Below, one piece after another: positions 47,500-57,202 of a DNA stretch of 64,000 nt (within the stretch, counting starts at the first letter, position 1; each line of letters begins with the position of its first letter). Source of the stretch: Microcystis aeruginosa NIES-4325. Lineage in GTDB: Bacteria > Cyanobacteriota > Cyanobacteriia > Cyanobacteriales > Microcystaceae. The notes under the pieces are model-generated. The model did not search any database and had not been told where the DNA came from. It saw nothing but the letters and a program-made list of their open reading frames with translations. The stretch is taken from NCBI RefSeq assembly GCF_008974145.1, contig NZ_BJKP01000008.1, positions 62,001-126,000 on the forward strand, in the 5' to 3' direction. The translations under genes were made by a program, and so were the position numbers.

Positions 47500-49092
47500 T
47501 TAAGGATAAGTTTTAATTAGTCCTTTAGCTTGGTAAACATGAAATTGTTCGATGGCGACACCACCGCGCTTGATGGGAATGACAGCTACTTTAGTTATAT
47601 CTTGGAAATAGGGACGGTAGCGATCGATTATTTCCGGTCTTTCTAGAGAACTATTGGTAGTAATTAATAAACCATTTTTACCGATCCATTCTTGATGATT
47701 AAACCAAATTTGATAACCTCTTTGATCGTTGTTAAAACAGGTGACGGGGATAGGAACTAGGGGATAAAGGGCCATATCTAGCCATGCTGTCACATAAAAA
47801 CTATGGGTAAAAACGAAGCTAGAATTTTTTAAGAGCGCTAATAATTCGGGCGAATTAGCAAAGCCTTGGCGCAGTTGATCGATATCGACAATTTCCCGAG
47901 AAGGATCCTGTTCTGGGGCAATAATTCCCCCAAAAATTGCGTATTGACTAGGTTTTTGGAAAGTGCCAAGGGTAACGTGAAGCATTGCTATCGATAAAAC
48001 AGTAACTATAAAAATTCCCGATCCCCATAACCATCTTTTTACCCAAATTCGAGAAGATTGCTGCCAAGTATTGGACTTTTCTCCTAATAAAATCGTGCAG
48101 GACCAGAACCCTGGTAAAATCCAACTAGGAGCGAGATAATGGGAAGCTCCCACATAAAGCATTCCCAGTATTAAAGGCAGAGAAACCGAGAGAATTAACC
48201 ATTTTTTTAGGGATTCTTCTTCTCGATTAAAAAATCTTTTTTTCGAGATAAAGTTGGGGATTTGTTCGCCAAAGCTTTTAAATGTCACCCACCACATTGG
48301 CAGACCAAAAGGAGGAAACATCGTGGCGATACTAATACCAATAACCGAGAGAATACGGAGAATATTAAAGGTTTTGGGTTCTCCAGAAAAACGTTCTTCT
48401 AAATGAAAGCGAAAGGAAATCCAGTCATGGTTAATATTCCAGTAGATAATTGGCAATAAAGTTATCAAAAAGAGAATAAATCCTAATCCCAACCAGGAAG
48501 ACCTAAATACAGGCCAATAGCGGGGAGTGGTCAGACAAAATAAAACTAAACCAAAGCCCAAAATAAAGCCGTGATATTTACTTAAAACCGCCAATCCTAC
48601 GGCAAGTCCAATATAAGCGAGACGATAGCTAGGATGATAGTTTTTTTCCCGAATTGGCCAGAATTCCTGGGCAGCTAAATAGACTGTTAATGACCAAAAA
48701 AAGATTAAAGGACTATCTGGCTGCGAGAGAATCCCGAAGACAATCCCATAGATGGGGATGAGAGTGGCGATCGCTAAAGTCATTCTGGCGACCGGCAGAC
48801 TGAACAATTTTAAAGCCGTCAGATATAGCAAGCAGAGGCTGCCGGTATAGAGGAGGAGAGTACCGATGCGAATGGTAAATTGATTGACTAATCCCGTGAT
48901 CCAAGTCCCAAAACCCGTGGAAATCGCTACTATTGGTGGATGATCGAAATAACTCCAATCCAGATTATGGCTGTAAACGTAATAATAGGCCTCATCGTAC
49001 CCAGGATAAAGCCCCAGGGCGATGATTATTCTAAACAGGAGTCCACCGATGAGCAGATAAACGGCAATGCGATCGCTAAGTATTTTGGTCAA
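47500..49092 (-). CDS. GT39/ArnT-like membrane glycosyltransferase
   Basis: A 530-residue integral membrane protein with 11-12 helices. Early acidic DEAYYYVYSHNLDWSYFDHPP contains the PMT_2 catalytic region (DE and DHPP). Such proteins transfer sugars from lipid-phosphate donors to lipids or proteins on the periplasmic side. The C-terminal 130 residues are soluble. Acceptor and sugar are unknown. Confidence 0.85.
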   Translation of the reverse strand: MTKILSDRIAVYLLIGGLLFRIIIALGLYPGYDEAYYYVYSHNLDWSYFDHPPIVAISTGFGTWITGLVNQFTIRIGTLLLYTGSLCLLYLTALKLFSLPVARMTLAIATLIPIYGIVFGILSQPDSPLIFFWSLTVYLAAQEFWPIREKNYHPSYRLAYIGLAVGLAVLSKYHGFILGFGLVLFCLTTPRYWPVFRSSWLGLGFILFLITLLPIIYWNINHDWISFRFHLEERFSGEPKTFNILRILSVIGISIATMFPPFGLPMWWVTFKSFGEQIPNFISKKRFFNREEESLKKWLILSVSLPLILGMLYVGASHYLAPSWILPGFWSCTILLGEKSNTWQQSSRIWVKRWLWGSGIFIVTVLSIAMLHVTLGTFQKPSQYAIFGGIIAPEQDPSREIVDIDQLRQGFANSPELLALLKNSSFVFTHSFYVTAWLDMALYPLVPIPVTCFNNDQRGYQIWFNHQEWIGKNGLLITTNSSLERPEIIDRYRPYFQDITKVAVIPIKRGGVAIEQFHVYQAKGLIKTYP

Positions 49093-49379
49093 AATTCTTA
49101 CCTCATTTCATCGCTAAAACTGATGTTAGAGACGGGAGATTTTTGGGGTTGCCAGATTCGAGATTTGTACATCTATGGCAAGGTTAGATTTAAGTGTGAT
49201 CTTTAGTTACTATATCACCAACTCTGTCATCTCTTAGCCCTTGGCTATCAGTAAACTCTCCCTAGGCGTTGCTAATTTGAGATATGAAAGAGGATTAAGG
49301 GAACGGGGAACTTAAATAAAACTGATGTTAATTAAATAACTTTTGCCACCATCAAATCAATAATAATCAGGGCGATAGC

Positions 49380-49556
49380 TTATAACGGTAAATCACGACG
49401 CTGACTTTCTTGCTCAAGAGCCTCTACCATCCATGAGGGAAACTTAAAGGTAATTGTTTGTTCCTCGCAATTATAACGTTTAATTTTAGTTAAATCCAAG
49501 TATTCGATGATATTTTCTCCATCATCAAATTTGCGGTCAAAATCTTCAGTTTTCAT
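49380..49556 (-). CDS. Short CopG/BrnA-type antitoxin, apparently truncated
   Basis: A 58-codon frame starting MKTEDFDRKFDDGENIIEYL, with YNCEEQTITFKFPSWMVEAL and a final SQRRDLPL. The order (acidic start, beta strand, then WMVEAL helix) matches CopG-like ribbon-helix-helix antitoxins. In those, the last helix normally continues about 15 residues further. The stop codon comes just before that helix, and no toxin gene adjoins it. It is either a decayed antitoxin or a short variant. The rest of the 49093-49904 gap holds only repeats. Confidence 0.55.
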   Translation of the reverse strand: MKTEDFDRKFDDGENIIEYLDLTKIKRYNCEEQTITFKFPSWMVEALEQESQRRDLPL

Positions 49557-49762
49557 AAATTTCTACCTCTTCATGTCTAGTTCGTTTCCGTGGCTGCATC
49601 TCAATTTGGTCGAAATATCTATAGGACATTTTGGTCGCACGCAGTTCGGTAAACTCACTGACTACTAGGCTCCCCTACCATAGTATTATGGTAGTGACTG
49701 TATCGGCAAGAGTCATAGTATAATTAAACCAAGAAATTTTGGGCTTCCCTTGCTGCTGTTAT

Positions 49763-49833
49763 CAGTGAACAGTAATCAGTAGTTTTCACCTCACACTGTC
49801 CACTTAAAACTGCAATCTGATTACTGTTCACTG
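49763..49833. repeat. 17-bp perfect inverted repeat of the CAGTGAAC family
   Basis: CAGTGAACAGTAATCAG (49763-49779) pairs exactly with CTGATTACTGTTCACTG (49817-49833) over a 37-nt spacer. This is the dispersed CAGTGAAC repeat arranged head-to-head, able to form a long hairpin. It lies upstream of the RuvX-like gene. Confidence 0.85.
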
Positions 49834-49904
49834 AAGTCCCCAACACCCGAACCCCTAATTTAATGATTTAATAAAACCGACCACTGCTGCAGGAGATAAA
49901 AACT

Positions 49905-50297
49905 ATGTGTATTCTCGGTTTTGATCCGGGTAAGGATAAATGTGGGATCGCAGTCAGGTCATCGACGGGGAAAATTTATACCCATGAGGTGATAGCATCT
50001 TCACAAGCGATCGAGCGTTTAGCTAGTCTCTGTCAACAGTATCCGATCGAATTATTGGTGATGGGGAATCAAACCACTTCAAAAAGTTGGCGCCAAAAAA
50101 TTGCCGCTTGTATCTCCATCCCGATTACTCTAGTGGATGAACGCAATAGTACCCTAGAAGCGCGCGATCGCTATTGGCAAATGTTTCCCCCCAAAGGACT
50201 ACAGAAACTCATCCCCCAGGGGATGCGTCTTCCTGATCGCCCCATTGATGATATAGTAGCGATTCTACTGATCGAACGTCATTTACAGTCCAAATAA
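49905..50297 (+). CDS. YqgF/RuvX-like RNase H-fold protein
   Basis: A 130-residue protein with a YqgF-type RNase H-like fold. The first catalytic Asp is in ILGFDPGKDKCGIAV, a Glu is in LVDERNSTLEARDRYW, and late Asps are in RPIDDIVAILLIE. Members process pre-16S rRNA or act as resolvase-like nucleases. This is a short cyanobacterial variant that may not be the main RuvX. It lies 40 nt before gshA on the same strand. Confidence 0.75.
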   Translation: MCILGFDPGKDKCGIAVRSSTGKIYTHEVIASSQAIERLASLCQQYPIELLVMGNQTTSKSWRQKIAACISIPITLVDERNSTLEARDRYWQMFPPKGLQKLIPQGMRLPDRPIDDIVAILLIERHLQSK

Positions 50298-50336
50298 TGT
50301 CACACTACAAAATAGACACAGCAGGGTGAATTGACG

Positions 50337-51491
50337 ATGCTTCTAAGTAAAGGTTTTGAAGTGGAAATGTACACCGGAACGGCAGCCGGAGAAATTATCG
50401 GTTTATCCGATCGCATTGTCAAGGATTTAGATGGTTTTGTCCGGGAACCGGATACTCGTAACGTAGAATATACTACGGCTCCCATGACTAACTATGACCG
50501 TCTTTTATGCGCTACTTTAAAACCTCGTCTAGCTCTACGGCAATATTTGCGTCGTTTAGGCGATTATACCCTAATCCCTGGCAGTACCCTCTCCTTGGGC
50601 GATAGTCAATATTTTTATCGCAGTGACCCCCACAATCCCTATCATGACTATATCGAACAGACCTACGGCACTAATGTAGTCACGGCCAGTATTCATATTA
50701 ACGTCGGTATTAGCGATTATGAGGATTTAATGCGTGCCTGTCGCTTAATTCGCCTAGAAGCTCCTTTATACTTGGCTTTAAGCGCTTCCTCTCCTTTTCT
50801 CGATGGTAAAATCACCGGTTCCCATTCCCGTCGTTGGCAAGTTTTCCCCCAAACTCCCGCTTCTGTTCCCCTCTTTGAAAGTCATAAACATTTTGTCACT
50901 TGGACCGAGGAACAATTAAAACTCGGTACGATGCAGAATGTTCGTCATCTCTGGGTGTCGGTACGTCCTAACGGTAGCAATCGTCCCTATAATCTCAATC
51001 GTCTAGAATTGCGAATTTGTGACCTGATTGCTGATCCTATTAGTTTATTAGCAGTCATGGCTTTTTTAGAAGCCCGTTTAACTCAACTTCTGCACGATCC
51101 CCAATTAGACCCTTTAATTTTAAGTCAATTACCCAGCAGCAATCGCAGCGAGGATTTATTAACTTTAACCCAAGAAAACGAACAGGCCGCCGCACGTTTT
51201 AGTCTTGATGCCACCCTGAGACATTGGTACGATGGCCGAGAAATCTTGGCTAGGGATTGGATTAAAGACCTCTATGTTCAAGTTTATCCGATCGCTAAAG
51301 CAAGGGGTTTTAGTTGTTTCCTCTCTCCCCTACAAAAAATCCTCCGTGAGGGTAACACGGCACAACAATGGTTAAAACAATACGACCAGGGTATGGATGT
51401 TAAAAGTATTATCAAACAGGCGATTATTACCCTAGAAAAACAGGAACGAGAGTTAGAACATAAATTATGTCAGCATATTCTAGTCGCTTAA
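50337..51491 (+). CDS. gshA: Glutamate-cysteine ligase, cyanobacterial type
   Basis: A 384-residue enzyme that makes gamma-glutamylcysteine, the first step to glutathione. It begins MLLSKGFEVEMYTGT and includes YTTAPMTNYDRLLCATLKPR, PGSTLSLGDS, TASIHINVGI and HLWVSVRPNGSNRPYNLNRLE, typical of the cyanobacterial GshA group rather than the E. coli type. The ATG at 50337 is preferred to a TTG six bases upstream. It sits just downstream of the YqgF-like gene. Confidence 0.92.
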   Translation: MLLSKGFEVEMYTGTAAGEIIGLSDRIVKDLDGFVREPDTRNVEYTTAPMTNYDRLLCATLKPRLALRQYLRRLGDYTLIPGSTLSLGDSQYFYRSDPHNPYHDYIEQTYGTNVVTASIHINVGISDYEDLMRACRLIRLEAPLYLALSASSPFLDGKITGSHSRRWQVFPQTPASVPLFESHKHFVTWTEEQLKLGTMQNVRHLWVSVRPNGSNRPYNLNRLELRICDLIADPISLLAVMAFLEARLTQLLHDPQLDPLILSQLPSSNRSEDLLTLTQENEQAAARFSLDATLRHWYDGREILARDWIKDLYVQVYPIAKARGFSCFLSPLQKILREGNTAQQWLKQYDQGMDVKSIIKQAIITLEKQERELEHKLCQHILVA

Positions 51492-51495
51492 ATAA

Positions 51496-51783
51496 TTATT
51501 TGAGGGTCATGGTAATTAAACCCTGTTGACCGAGAAGAATTTCCCGCAGCAGCGTACAAATTCCCACCCAAATAATCGGAGAAATGTCAACTCCTCCCAA
51601 GGGTGGTATCAGTTTACGCACGGGGATTAAAAAAGGTTCCGTGGGCCAGGCAATAATATTAAAGGGGAAGCTATTTAAATCTGCCTGTGGATTCCAAGTC
51701 AGCACGATCCTTAAGATAAATAAAAGGGTCATCAACCCTAAAATAATTCCCAATGTCCAACTTAATGCGATCGCTGTGTCCAT
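51496..51783 (-). CDS. ycf19: YggT/Ycf19 family membrane protein
   Basis: A 95-residue protein with two membrane helices (5-28 and 60-85) and the family loop SFPFNIIAWPTEPFLIPVRKLIPPLGGVD. YggT/Ycf19 proteins affect chloroplast or cell division and osmotic response; the mechanism is unclear. ATG at 51783 or a TTG 9 nt upstream could be the start. It is convergent with gshA, 4 nt apart. Confidence 0.88.
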   Translation of the reverse strand: MDTAIALSWTLGIILGLMTLLFILRIVLTWNPQADLNSFPFNIIAWPTEPFLIPVRKLIPPLGGVDISPIIWVGICTLLREILLGQQGLITMTLK

Positions 51784-52052
51784 AGTCTCCAATCCCGTCT
51801 TTTTTACCGATTATTTTCCCTACAATATAACAGTTTTTGTCCCATTTAATCATCCTCATCGCCCCAGCACCCTGCCAGTTATTCTTGTCAACCTCCTGGG
51901 TAAAAATGCCGCCAGAAAAAGTTCCAATAGGGCTTGACAAATCAGCCAGACTTGACTTATACTCTTATAATGGGAATCAGTGTCGCCCTGTACCACCCTC
52001 TTTTCAGGCCAGATAACGACCATCTTTTCCTGACCGCAAAAGTAACTTAAAG

Positions 52053-53456
52053 ATGACAGAATTTCGCATCGAGAAAGACAGCATGGGAGAAATTCCCGTG
52101 CCTGCCGATAAACTTTGGGGAGCGCAGACCCAAAGATCCCTACAATACTTTAGTATCGGTGATAATCTCATGCCCCGGGAGATGATCCGATCCTATGCCA
52201 TTCTCAAGAAAGCCTGTGCAATTGTCAATCAGCAAAAAAATCGTCTCAGTCAGGAGAGAAAAAACCTCATCTGTCAAGTCTGCGATGAAATTTTAGCCGG
52301 ACAACACGCAGATAACTTTCCCCTCTACGTTTGGATGACGGGAAGTGGCACCCAGTTTAACATGAACATCAACGAAGTCATCTCCAATCGTTGCAGTCAA
52401 CTAACGGGGAATCCTCTGGGTAGCAAAACTCCCGTGGATCCTAACGATCATGTTAATATGTCCCAATCGACTAATGATTCCTTTCCCTCGGCCATGTATA
52501 TTGCCGTTGCCTTGGCAGTCAAGGAAAAATTAATTCCCAGTCTGCAACTATTACGGAATAGTCTCGATGAAAAGGCGCAATTATGGGCAAATATAGTTAA
52601 AATCGGTCGCACTCACCTACAGGATGCCACACCTTTAACCCTCGGACAAGAATTCTCTGGTTATGTGGGTTTATTAGATGACGGCAGCGATTGGCTAGAA
52701 AAATGTCTAGAAAAAGTCTATCGTTTATCCTTGGGAGGAACAGCAGTGGGTACAGGAATTAATGCTCCCCTGGATTTTGATCGAGATGTGGCTGCCGAAA
52801 TCGCTAATCTGACCAAATTACCCTTTATTACCGCTCCTAATAAGTTTACCGTGCAAGGTTCCCACGATGCTCTCGTTTTCTTGAGCGGGGGACTGAAAAC
52901 TATCGCTAGTTCTCTCTATAAAATTGCTAATGATATCCGTTTACTTAGCTGTGGTCCCCGTTGTGGATTAGGAGAATTACAGCTGCCGGAAAATGAGCCA
53001 GGTTCTTCAATTATGCCAGGGAAAGTTAATCCCACCCAATGCGAAGCTTTATCGATGATAGCAGTGCAGGTGGTGGCTAATGATTTAGCGGTGACGATGG
53101 GAGGCGCCGGGGGACATCTGGAAATGAATGTCTATAAACCTCTGTTGATTCATAATCTGATGCAGTCTATCCGGCTGCTCACTGATGGTTGCGCTAATTT
53201 CTGTCAGTTTTTGGTTAAGGGGATGACTGCTAATCAAAAACAAATTGAGACTTTTTTAAATCAGTCCTTGATGCTGGTGACTGCTCTAAGTCCCGTGATT
53301 GGCTACCAAAAGGCTGCCTACGTCGCTCATTATGCCCTAGAAAAGGATTTAACCCTGAAAGTGGCAGCCTTGCAACTGGGATACATCAACGAGGCAGATT
53401 TTGATCGCATTGTTGACCCCGCTAAGATGGTCAATCCCTATGTTGCTGATGGTTAA
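52053..53456 (+). CDS. fumC: Fumarate hydratase, class II
   Basis: A 467-residue FumC homologue that converts fumarate to malate. Motifs are [46 protein letters not shown] and the signature [13 protein letters not shown], with the flexible catalytic Ser loop. Length is typical and the iron-sulfur class I features are absent. It starts after an apparent leader of about 110 nt. Confidence 0.96.
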   Translation: MTEFRIEKDSMGEIPVPADKLWGAQTQRSLQYFSIGDNLMPREMIRSYAILKKACAIVNQQKNRLSQERKNLICQVCDEILAGQHADNFPLYVWMTGSGTQFNMNINEVISNRCSQLTGNPLGSKTPVDPNDHVNMSQSTNDSFPSAMYIAVALAVKEKLIPSLQLLRNSLDEKAQLWANIVKIGRTHLQDATPLTLGQEFSGYVGLLDDGSDWLEKCLEKVYRLSLGGTAVGTGINAPLDFDRDVAAEIANLTKLPFITAPNKFTVQGSHDALVFLSGGLKTIASSLYKIANDIRLLSCGPRCGLGELQLPENEPGSSIMPGKVNPTQCEALSMIAVQVVANDLAVTMGGAGGHLEMNVYKPLLIHNLMQSIRLLTDGCANFCQFLVKGMTANQKQIETFLNQSLMLVTALSPVIGYQKAAYVAHYALEKDLTLKVAALQLGYINEADFDRIVDPAKMVNPYVADG

Positions 53457-53539
53457 TTGTCTGAGGGGATAACTGCCGCAGAAATCAGAGGTCGCAGGCA
53501 GGCACGGATTTCCATTATACATATAAATATATGGCAAGC

Positions 53540-53562
53540 GGCGGGATTTGTCAAGCCCCGCC
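53540..53562. terminator. Hairpin between fumC and the BNR-protein gene
   Basis: GGCGGG and CCCGCC flank an 11-nt loop in the 120-bp gap between convergent genes. An A5-T3 stretch follows. A modest, possibly bidirectional terminator. Confidence 0.45.
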
Positions 53563-53576
53563 AGCAAAAATTTCTA

Positions 53577-55904
53577 CTAAACTTGGCTAATGATAACGAA
53601 GAAAACAAAGAGAAAAATCATAAATGCTGCTGCCATGCGGAAGAAGGATTTAGGAAGATTAATAATTTTCTCCAGTTTCAAGAAACCCACCAGAAAATAA
53701 GCGACGATTGCTAGGAGAATCGGGATAACTAAGCGCAAGATTGTGCCAACGCGACCAGAGAAAAACTCACCGATTTTATAGCGGGGTGTATCTTCTTCTG
53801 CGTGAGGAGGAATAGTTACACTTGTCCAAGTTTCTCCCCCATCGGTGGAACGAAAAACTGTAGTTTTAGCGCCACCAAAACCGAATAAAGTTTTATCTTG
53901 AGCGTAATTAGGAGAAAACTGGACGGAGATACCAGAGGAAGGGATACTATGAATTTTCACTAGGGGTATTTTAGGATCACCAATTGATTGAAAAGTTGCC
54001 CCGCCATCGGTAGATTTAAACAATCCATCTCCCTGTAAACTAACCATTACCGTGCGATCATTAGCGTAATCAGGAGAGATAGCAATAGTTTCTACTGATG
54101 CTTGCGGATTAAACCCTGGTTTCTCTAATTTTGTCCAACTTTTAGCCCCATCTTTGCTGACAAACAACCCAGAAATTGTCCCAGCAAAAATAGTCCCATC
54201 CTTGGGATAATTGGGAGACATTGCCAACTGCACATTAGGGGTTTTTGATAGGGGGTTTCCTTGAGTGACATTTTTCCAAGTTAGTCCACCATCAACACTT
54301 TGATAAATCCCCTCTGTTCCCGTGACAAACAAAGTTTTATCCTTAGCAAAATCGGGGGAAGCTACCATAGCAGGGGCATAATTACCAAAAATTCTGCCCA
54401 CTTCACTGATATTTTTAACCGTATTTCCTCCATCGGTAGAACGAAATATTCTGCCCTGCTGATTGGTAAGAAAAAGAGTTTTATCCTTGGCAAAATCTGG
54501 AGAAGTAACTATTCTCGGACCGCGGACTCCTTCATCGATTTCGATAATTTTCCATAAATCACCCCCGTTATCGGATTTGGCAAATCTATTGCGTAAAAAC
54601 CCAGCAAAAATAGTTCTATCTTCTCCATAATTAGGAGAAAAGGCAATGTCAAAGAAACGCCGGGGATCTTGTCCTGATTCTTCCGGATCCTTGCCAAGTC
54701 GATAAACCTCTAAACCGCGATTAATTGGTGTCCAAGTTTCCCCTTTATCCCGACTGATGAAGATATTGCCTATATAATTAGCAATGACGACAGTACCATC
54801 CTGGGCATAATTAGGAGAAACCGCCATAGCGATAACTGTTGCCTGGGCTAAAGTTTCTATTTCCTGCCATTGTTTGCCGCTATCCGTGGTTTTAAATAAG
54901 CCATTAAATCCCCCCAAAAACATCGTATCTTCAACGACTTTTAAATCCATAAAATGGGGAACTTTATAATCATCAGCTTGTTTGTCTTTGGTTAAACCCT
55001 CGCTCATTTTTGTCCAACTTTTGCCCCCATCTTGGGAAACATACATCCCGTCATACCAAGTGATGGCATAAAGGGTGGAGTTTTGGGCATATTCGGGAGA
55101 AATAACAATGTCTTCGATGATTTTATCTTTAATTCCTTCGTTGACGGCTTGGAATGTTTTACCATCATCAACGGTTTTAAAAATACCTGATTCTTTTGTA
55201 CCGACAAAAAAGGTTTTATCCCTGTCTAGATTAGGAGAAAAAGCAATTGTATCCACTGCCCCCACATTAGCAGGCAAGGGGAGATTCTGCCAAGTTTTCC
55301 CCCCATCGGAGGAAGTGTATAATTTACCCTGTTCATCCCCGAAAAAAATTCGACCTGGATTGCTGGGAGTAATAGCGAGAAAGGTTATCAGTGCCGTGGT
55401 GGGGAAAATATTTGACCAATTTTTACCGCCATCTTCGGTTAAATAAACCCCTTTTTCTAATCCCACTGCCGCTGCTACATTGGGATCGGAAGGAGCAATT
55501 TCTACGAAGTTAATAAAGTTAGTTGCTAAACCCTGATTAACTTTCTGCCAAGATTCCCCCGCATCTTTACTTTTATAAATACCATTGGATCTTGAAGCTA
55601 GATAGAGAATATTTTTATTGAGGGGAGATAGGGATAGAGAACTTAATTCCCCCGTATAATCTAAACCTTGAATTAATCTTGTCCAGTTGCTACCTCCATC
55701 GCTGGATTTATAAAGGTTATTTCTTGCTAAGATATATACTGTATTATCTGTCTGGAAATCGGGAGAAACTTCCACTTGACTAATCACATCATGGGGACGA
55801 TGGGCAAAAGCGGGATTACCCCAAAGACAAAAAACTGTAGCGATTATCAATAAAATGAGATTAAACTTGTGGGCGAATCTCAGCAAACTTTGGCGATTAA
55901 TCAT
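53577..55904 (-). CDS. Exported, membrane-anchored BNR/Asp-box repeat protein
   Basis: A 775-residue protein with an N-terminal signal (about 1-34) and at least 14 Asp-box motifs of the S-x-D-x-G-x-x-W kind (for example SSDGGSNW, SKDAGESW, SSDGGKTW, STDGGETW) forming beta-propeller blades. One C-terminal membrane helix (near 725-745) precedes a second hydrophobic end. Related repeats occur in Ycf48/HCF136 photosystem II assembly factors, but this protein is over twice that size. Extracytoplasmic binding is the likely role. No enzymatic residues of sialidases were identified. Confidence 0.8.
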   Translation of the reverse strand: MINRQSLLRFAHKFNLILLIIATVFCLWGNPAFAHRPHDVISQVEVSPDFQTDNTVYILARNNLYKSSDGGSNWTRLIQGLDYTGELSSLSLSPLNKNILYLASRSNGIYKSKDAGESWQKVNQGLATNFINFVEIAPSDPNVAAAVGLEKGVYLTEDGGKNWSNIFPTTALITFLAITPSNPGRIFFGDEQGKLYTSSDGGKTWQNLPLPANVGAVDTIAFSPNLDRDKTFFVGTKESGIFKTVDDGKTFQAVNEGIKDKIIEDIVISPEYAQNSTLYAITWYDGMYVSQDGGKSWTKMSEGLTKDKQADDYKVPHFMDLKVVEDTMFLGGFNGLFKTTDSGKQWQEIETLAQATVIAMAVSPNYAQDGTVVIANYIGNIFISRDKGETWTPINRGLEVYRLGKDPEESGQDPRRFFDIAFSPNYGEDRTIFAGFLRNRFAKSDNGGDLWKIIEIDEGVRGPRIVTSPDFAKDKTLFLTNQQGRIFRSTDGGNTVKNISEVGRIFGNYAPAMVASPDFAKDKTLFVTGTEGIYQSVDGGLTWKNVTQGNPLSKTPNVQLAMSPNYPKDGTIFAGTISGLFVSKDGAKSWTKLEKPGFNPQASVETIAISPDYANDRTVMVSLQGDGLFKSTDGGATFQSIGDPKIPLVKIHSIPSSGISVQFSPNYAQDKTLFGFGGAKTTVFRSTDGGETWTSVTIPPHAEEDTPRYKIGEFFSGRVGTILRLVIPILLAIVAYFLVGFLKLEKIINLPKSFFRMAAAFMIFLFVFFVIISQV

Positions 55905-56038
55905 ACTTAAACTGCTAATATCGAGGATAAAAATTGACCTAATCTAGCAAAGGGCGATCAAAATTGAAGCAAGGGTTCTGTAATAGTATAGACGAAAATG
56001 GCGATTATAACCATTACTAAAATCGGGCTTATTTGCTA

Positions 56039-56665
56039 TCAGCATAGATTAGAACCAATCTCTACACTTTGATTATTGTAGAGACTCATTGCCTTTTGTA
56101 ACCCTTGTTTGAGACCAAGTTCGATCGCTTTTCTGGACAAGTCTAACACTTTCAAGATCACTTCGTTTTCTTGCGGGGTGAATCGGCCTAAAACGTGGGA
56201 AATAGTCGCTTTTTCGGTTGATTTACCGATTCCTATGCGTAAACGAGCGAAGTTTTCCGTGCCAACGTGGGCAATCATCGATTTAATACCGTTGTGTCCG
56301 CCCGCCGATCCCGATAGACGGATTCTCAACCGGCCTAGGGGCAGATCCATATCATCGTAAATGACTAAAATCGACTCTGGCTCTAGTTTATACCAGTCCA
56401 GCACTGATCGCACCGATTGCCCGGATCGATTCATATAGGTTTGGGGTTTTAAAAGACGAATTTTGCCCGGGAGAGGACCGTCACCCTCGGCGATAAAACC
56501 TTGAAATCGCTTGTTTTCCTGCCAAGATAACCCCCAATCCCGCGCTAATGAGTCCACAGCTTCAAAACCGATATTATGACGGGTGCGATCATATTTGGGT
56601 TCGGGATTGCCCAAACCGATAATTAGCCGAGGAATAATTAAATTAGGGGTTTTATCGGAATTCAT
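56039..56665 (-). CDS. pth: Peptidyl-tRNA hydrolase
   Basis: A 208-residue enzyme that recycles stalled peptidyl-tRNA. The family pattern LIIGLGNPEPKYDRTRHNIGFEAVD holds catalytic His. YMNRSGQSV, YDDMDLPLGRLRIRLSGSAGGHNGIKS and RLRIGIGKS follow. The ATG at 56665 is chosen over a TTG 24 nt upstream; neither has a strong ribosome site. It is downstream of the DUF2811 gene on the same strand (49-nt gap). Confidence 0.95.
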   Translation of the reverse strand: MNSDKTPNLIIPRLIIGLGNPEPKYDRTRHNIGFEAVDSLARDWGLSWQENKRFQGFIAEGDGPLPGKIRLLKPQTYMNRSGQSVRSVLDWYKLEPESILVIYDDMDLPLGRLRIRLSGSAGGHNGIKSMIAHVGTENFARLRIGIGKSTEKATISHVLGRFTPQENEVILKVLDLSRKAIELGLKQGLQKAMSLYNNQSVEIGSNLC

Positions 56666-56714
56666 AGGGGAAAATCGGGCTTCTAACAATCACCCGACTC
56701 TCATTATCACCGAA

Positions 56715-56939
56715 TTAGCACTCCGAGCGCTGGAACAAAGTTTCTAGATAAACCTTGGCACAGCTATTTTGCTCCTCAAAATTCATCCTTTCGGAGGATT
56801 GACAATTAAGTAGAAAAAATGATAGTGCCGCCGTAAACACACCATCTTGATCCCAACCAGGGTGAGTTTCTAGGTATTGTTGTAGGGATTGGTGGAGGAT
56901 TTCGGGGATTTCTGCCAAGATACTGACTGATGTATTCAT
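56715..56939 (-). CDS. DUF2811 small protein
   Basis: A 74-residue protein. The frame is open 90 nt further upstream, but the family start is MNTSVSILAEIPEILHQSLQ, then YLETHPGWDQDGVFTAALSFFLL. DUF2811 proteins are short, cyanobacterial and of unknown function. The C-terminal part carries three Cys. It may share a transcript with pth. Confidence 0.8.
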   Translation of the reverse strand: MNTSVSILAEIPEILHQSLQQYLETHPGWDQDGVFTAALSFFLLNCQSSERMNFEEQNSCAKVYLETLFQRSEC

Positions 56940-57202
56940 ATCGTTTACCTCTGATCGGAAGTGGGGAAATCCCTGACTCGTGTAGTGGACAGTAAGGACT
57001 ATTGTGAGCCAAGTTGGAGGGAGTTGCAATATTACCAGATGTAAAGGAATGCTTTAGAAAAACTTAATATTTACGAAGGAATAAGGCTTAGAGCTAGATT
57101 TTATTTACTTAACTTAACAGTAACTCAGTATCTATCGATGGGGATTTTGACGATCAAGATTAATTTTTTCTGGAAGCAAGTGCCGATTATATCGCTGTTG
57201 CC

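Noticed and set aside
49580-49690. A BrnT-like toxin upstream of the antitoxin-like gene
   Set aside because: The minus-strand text here is short, has an in-frame stop before a plausible start, and lacks the toxin core; no toxin can be supported.
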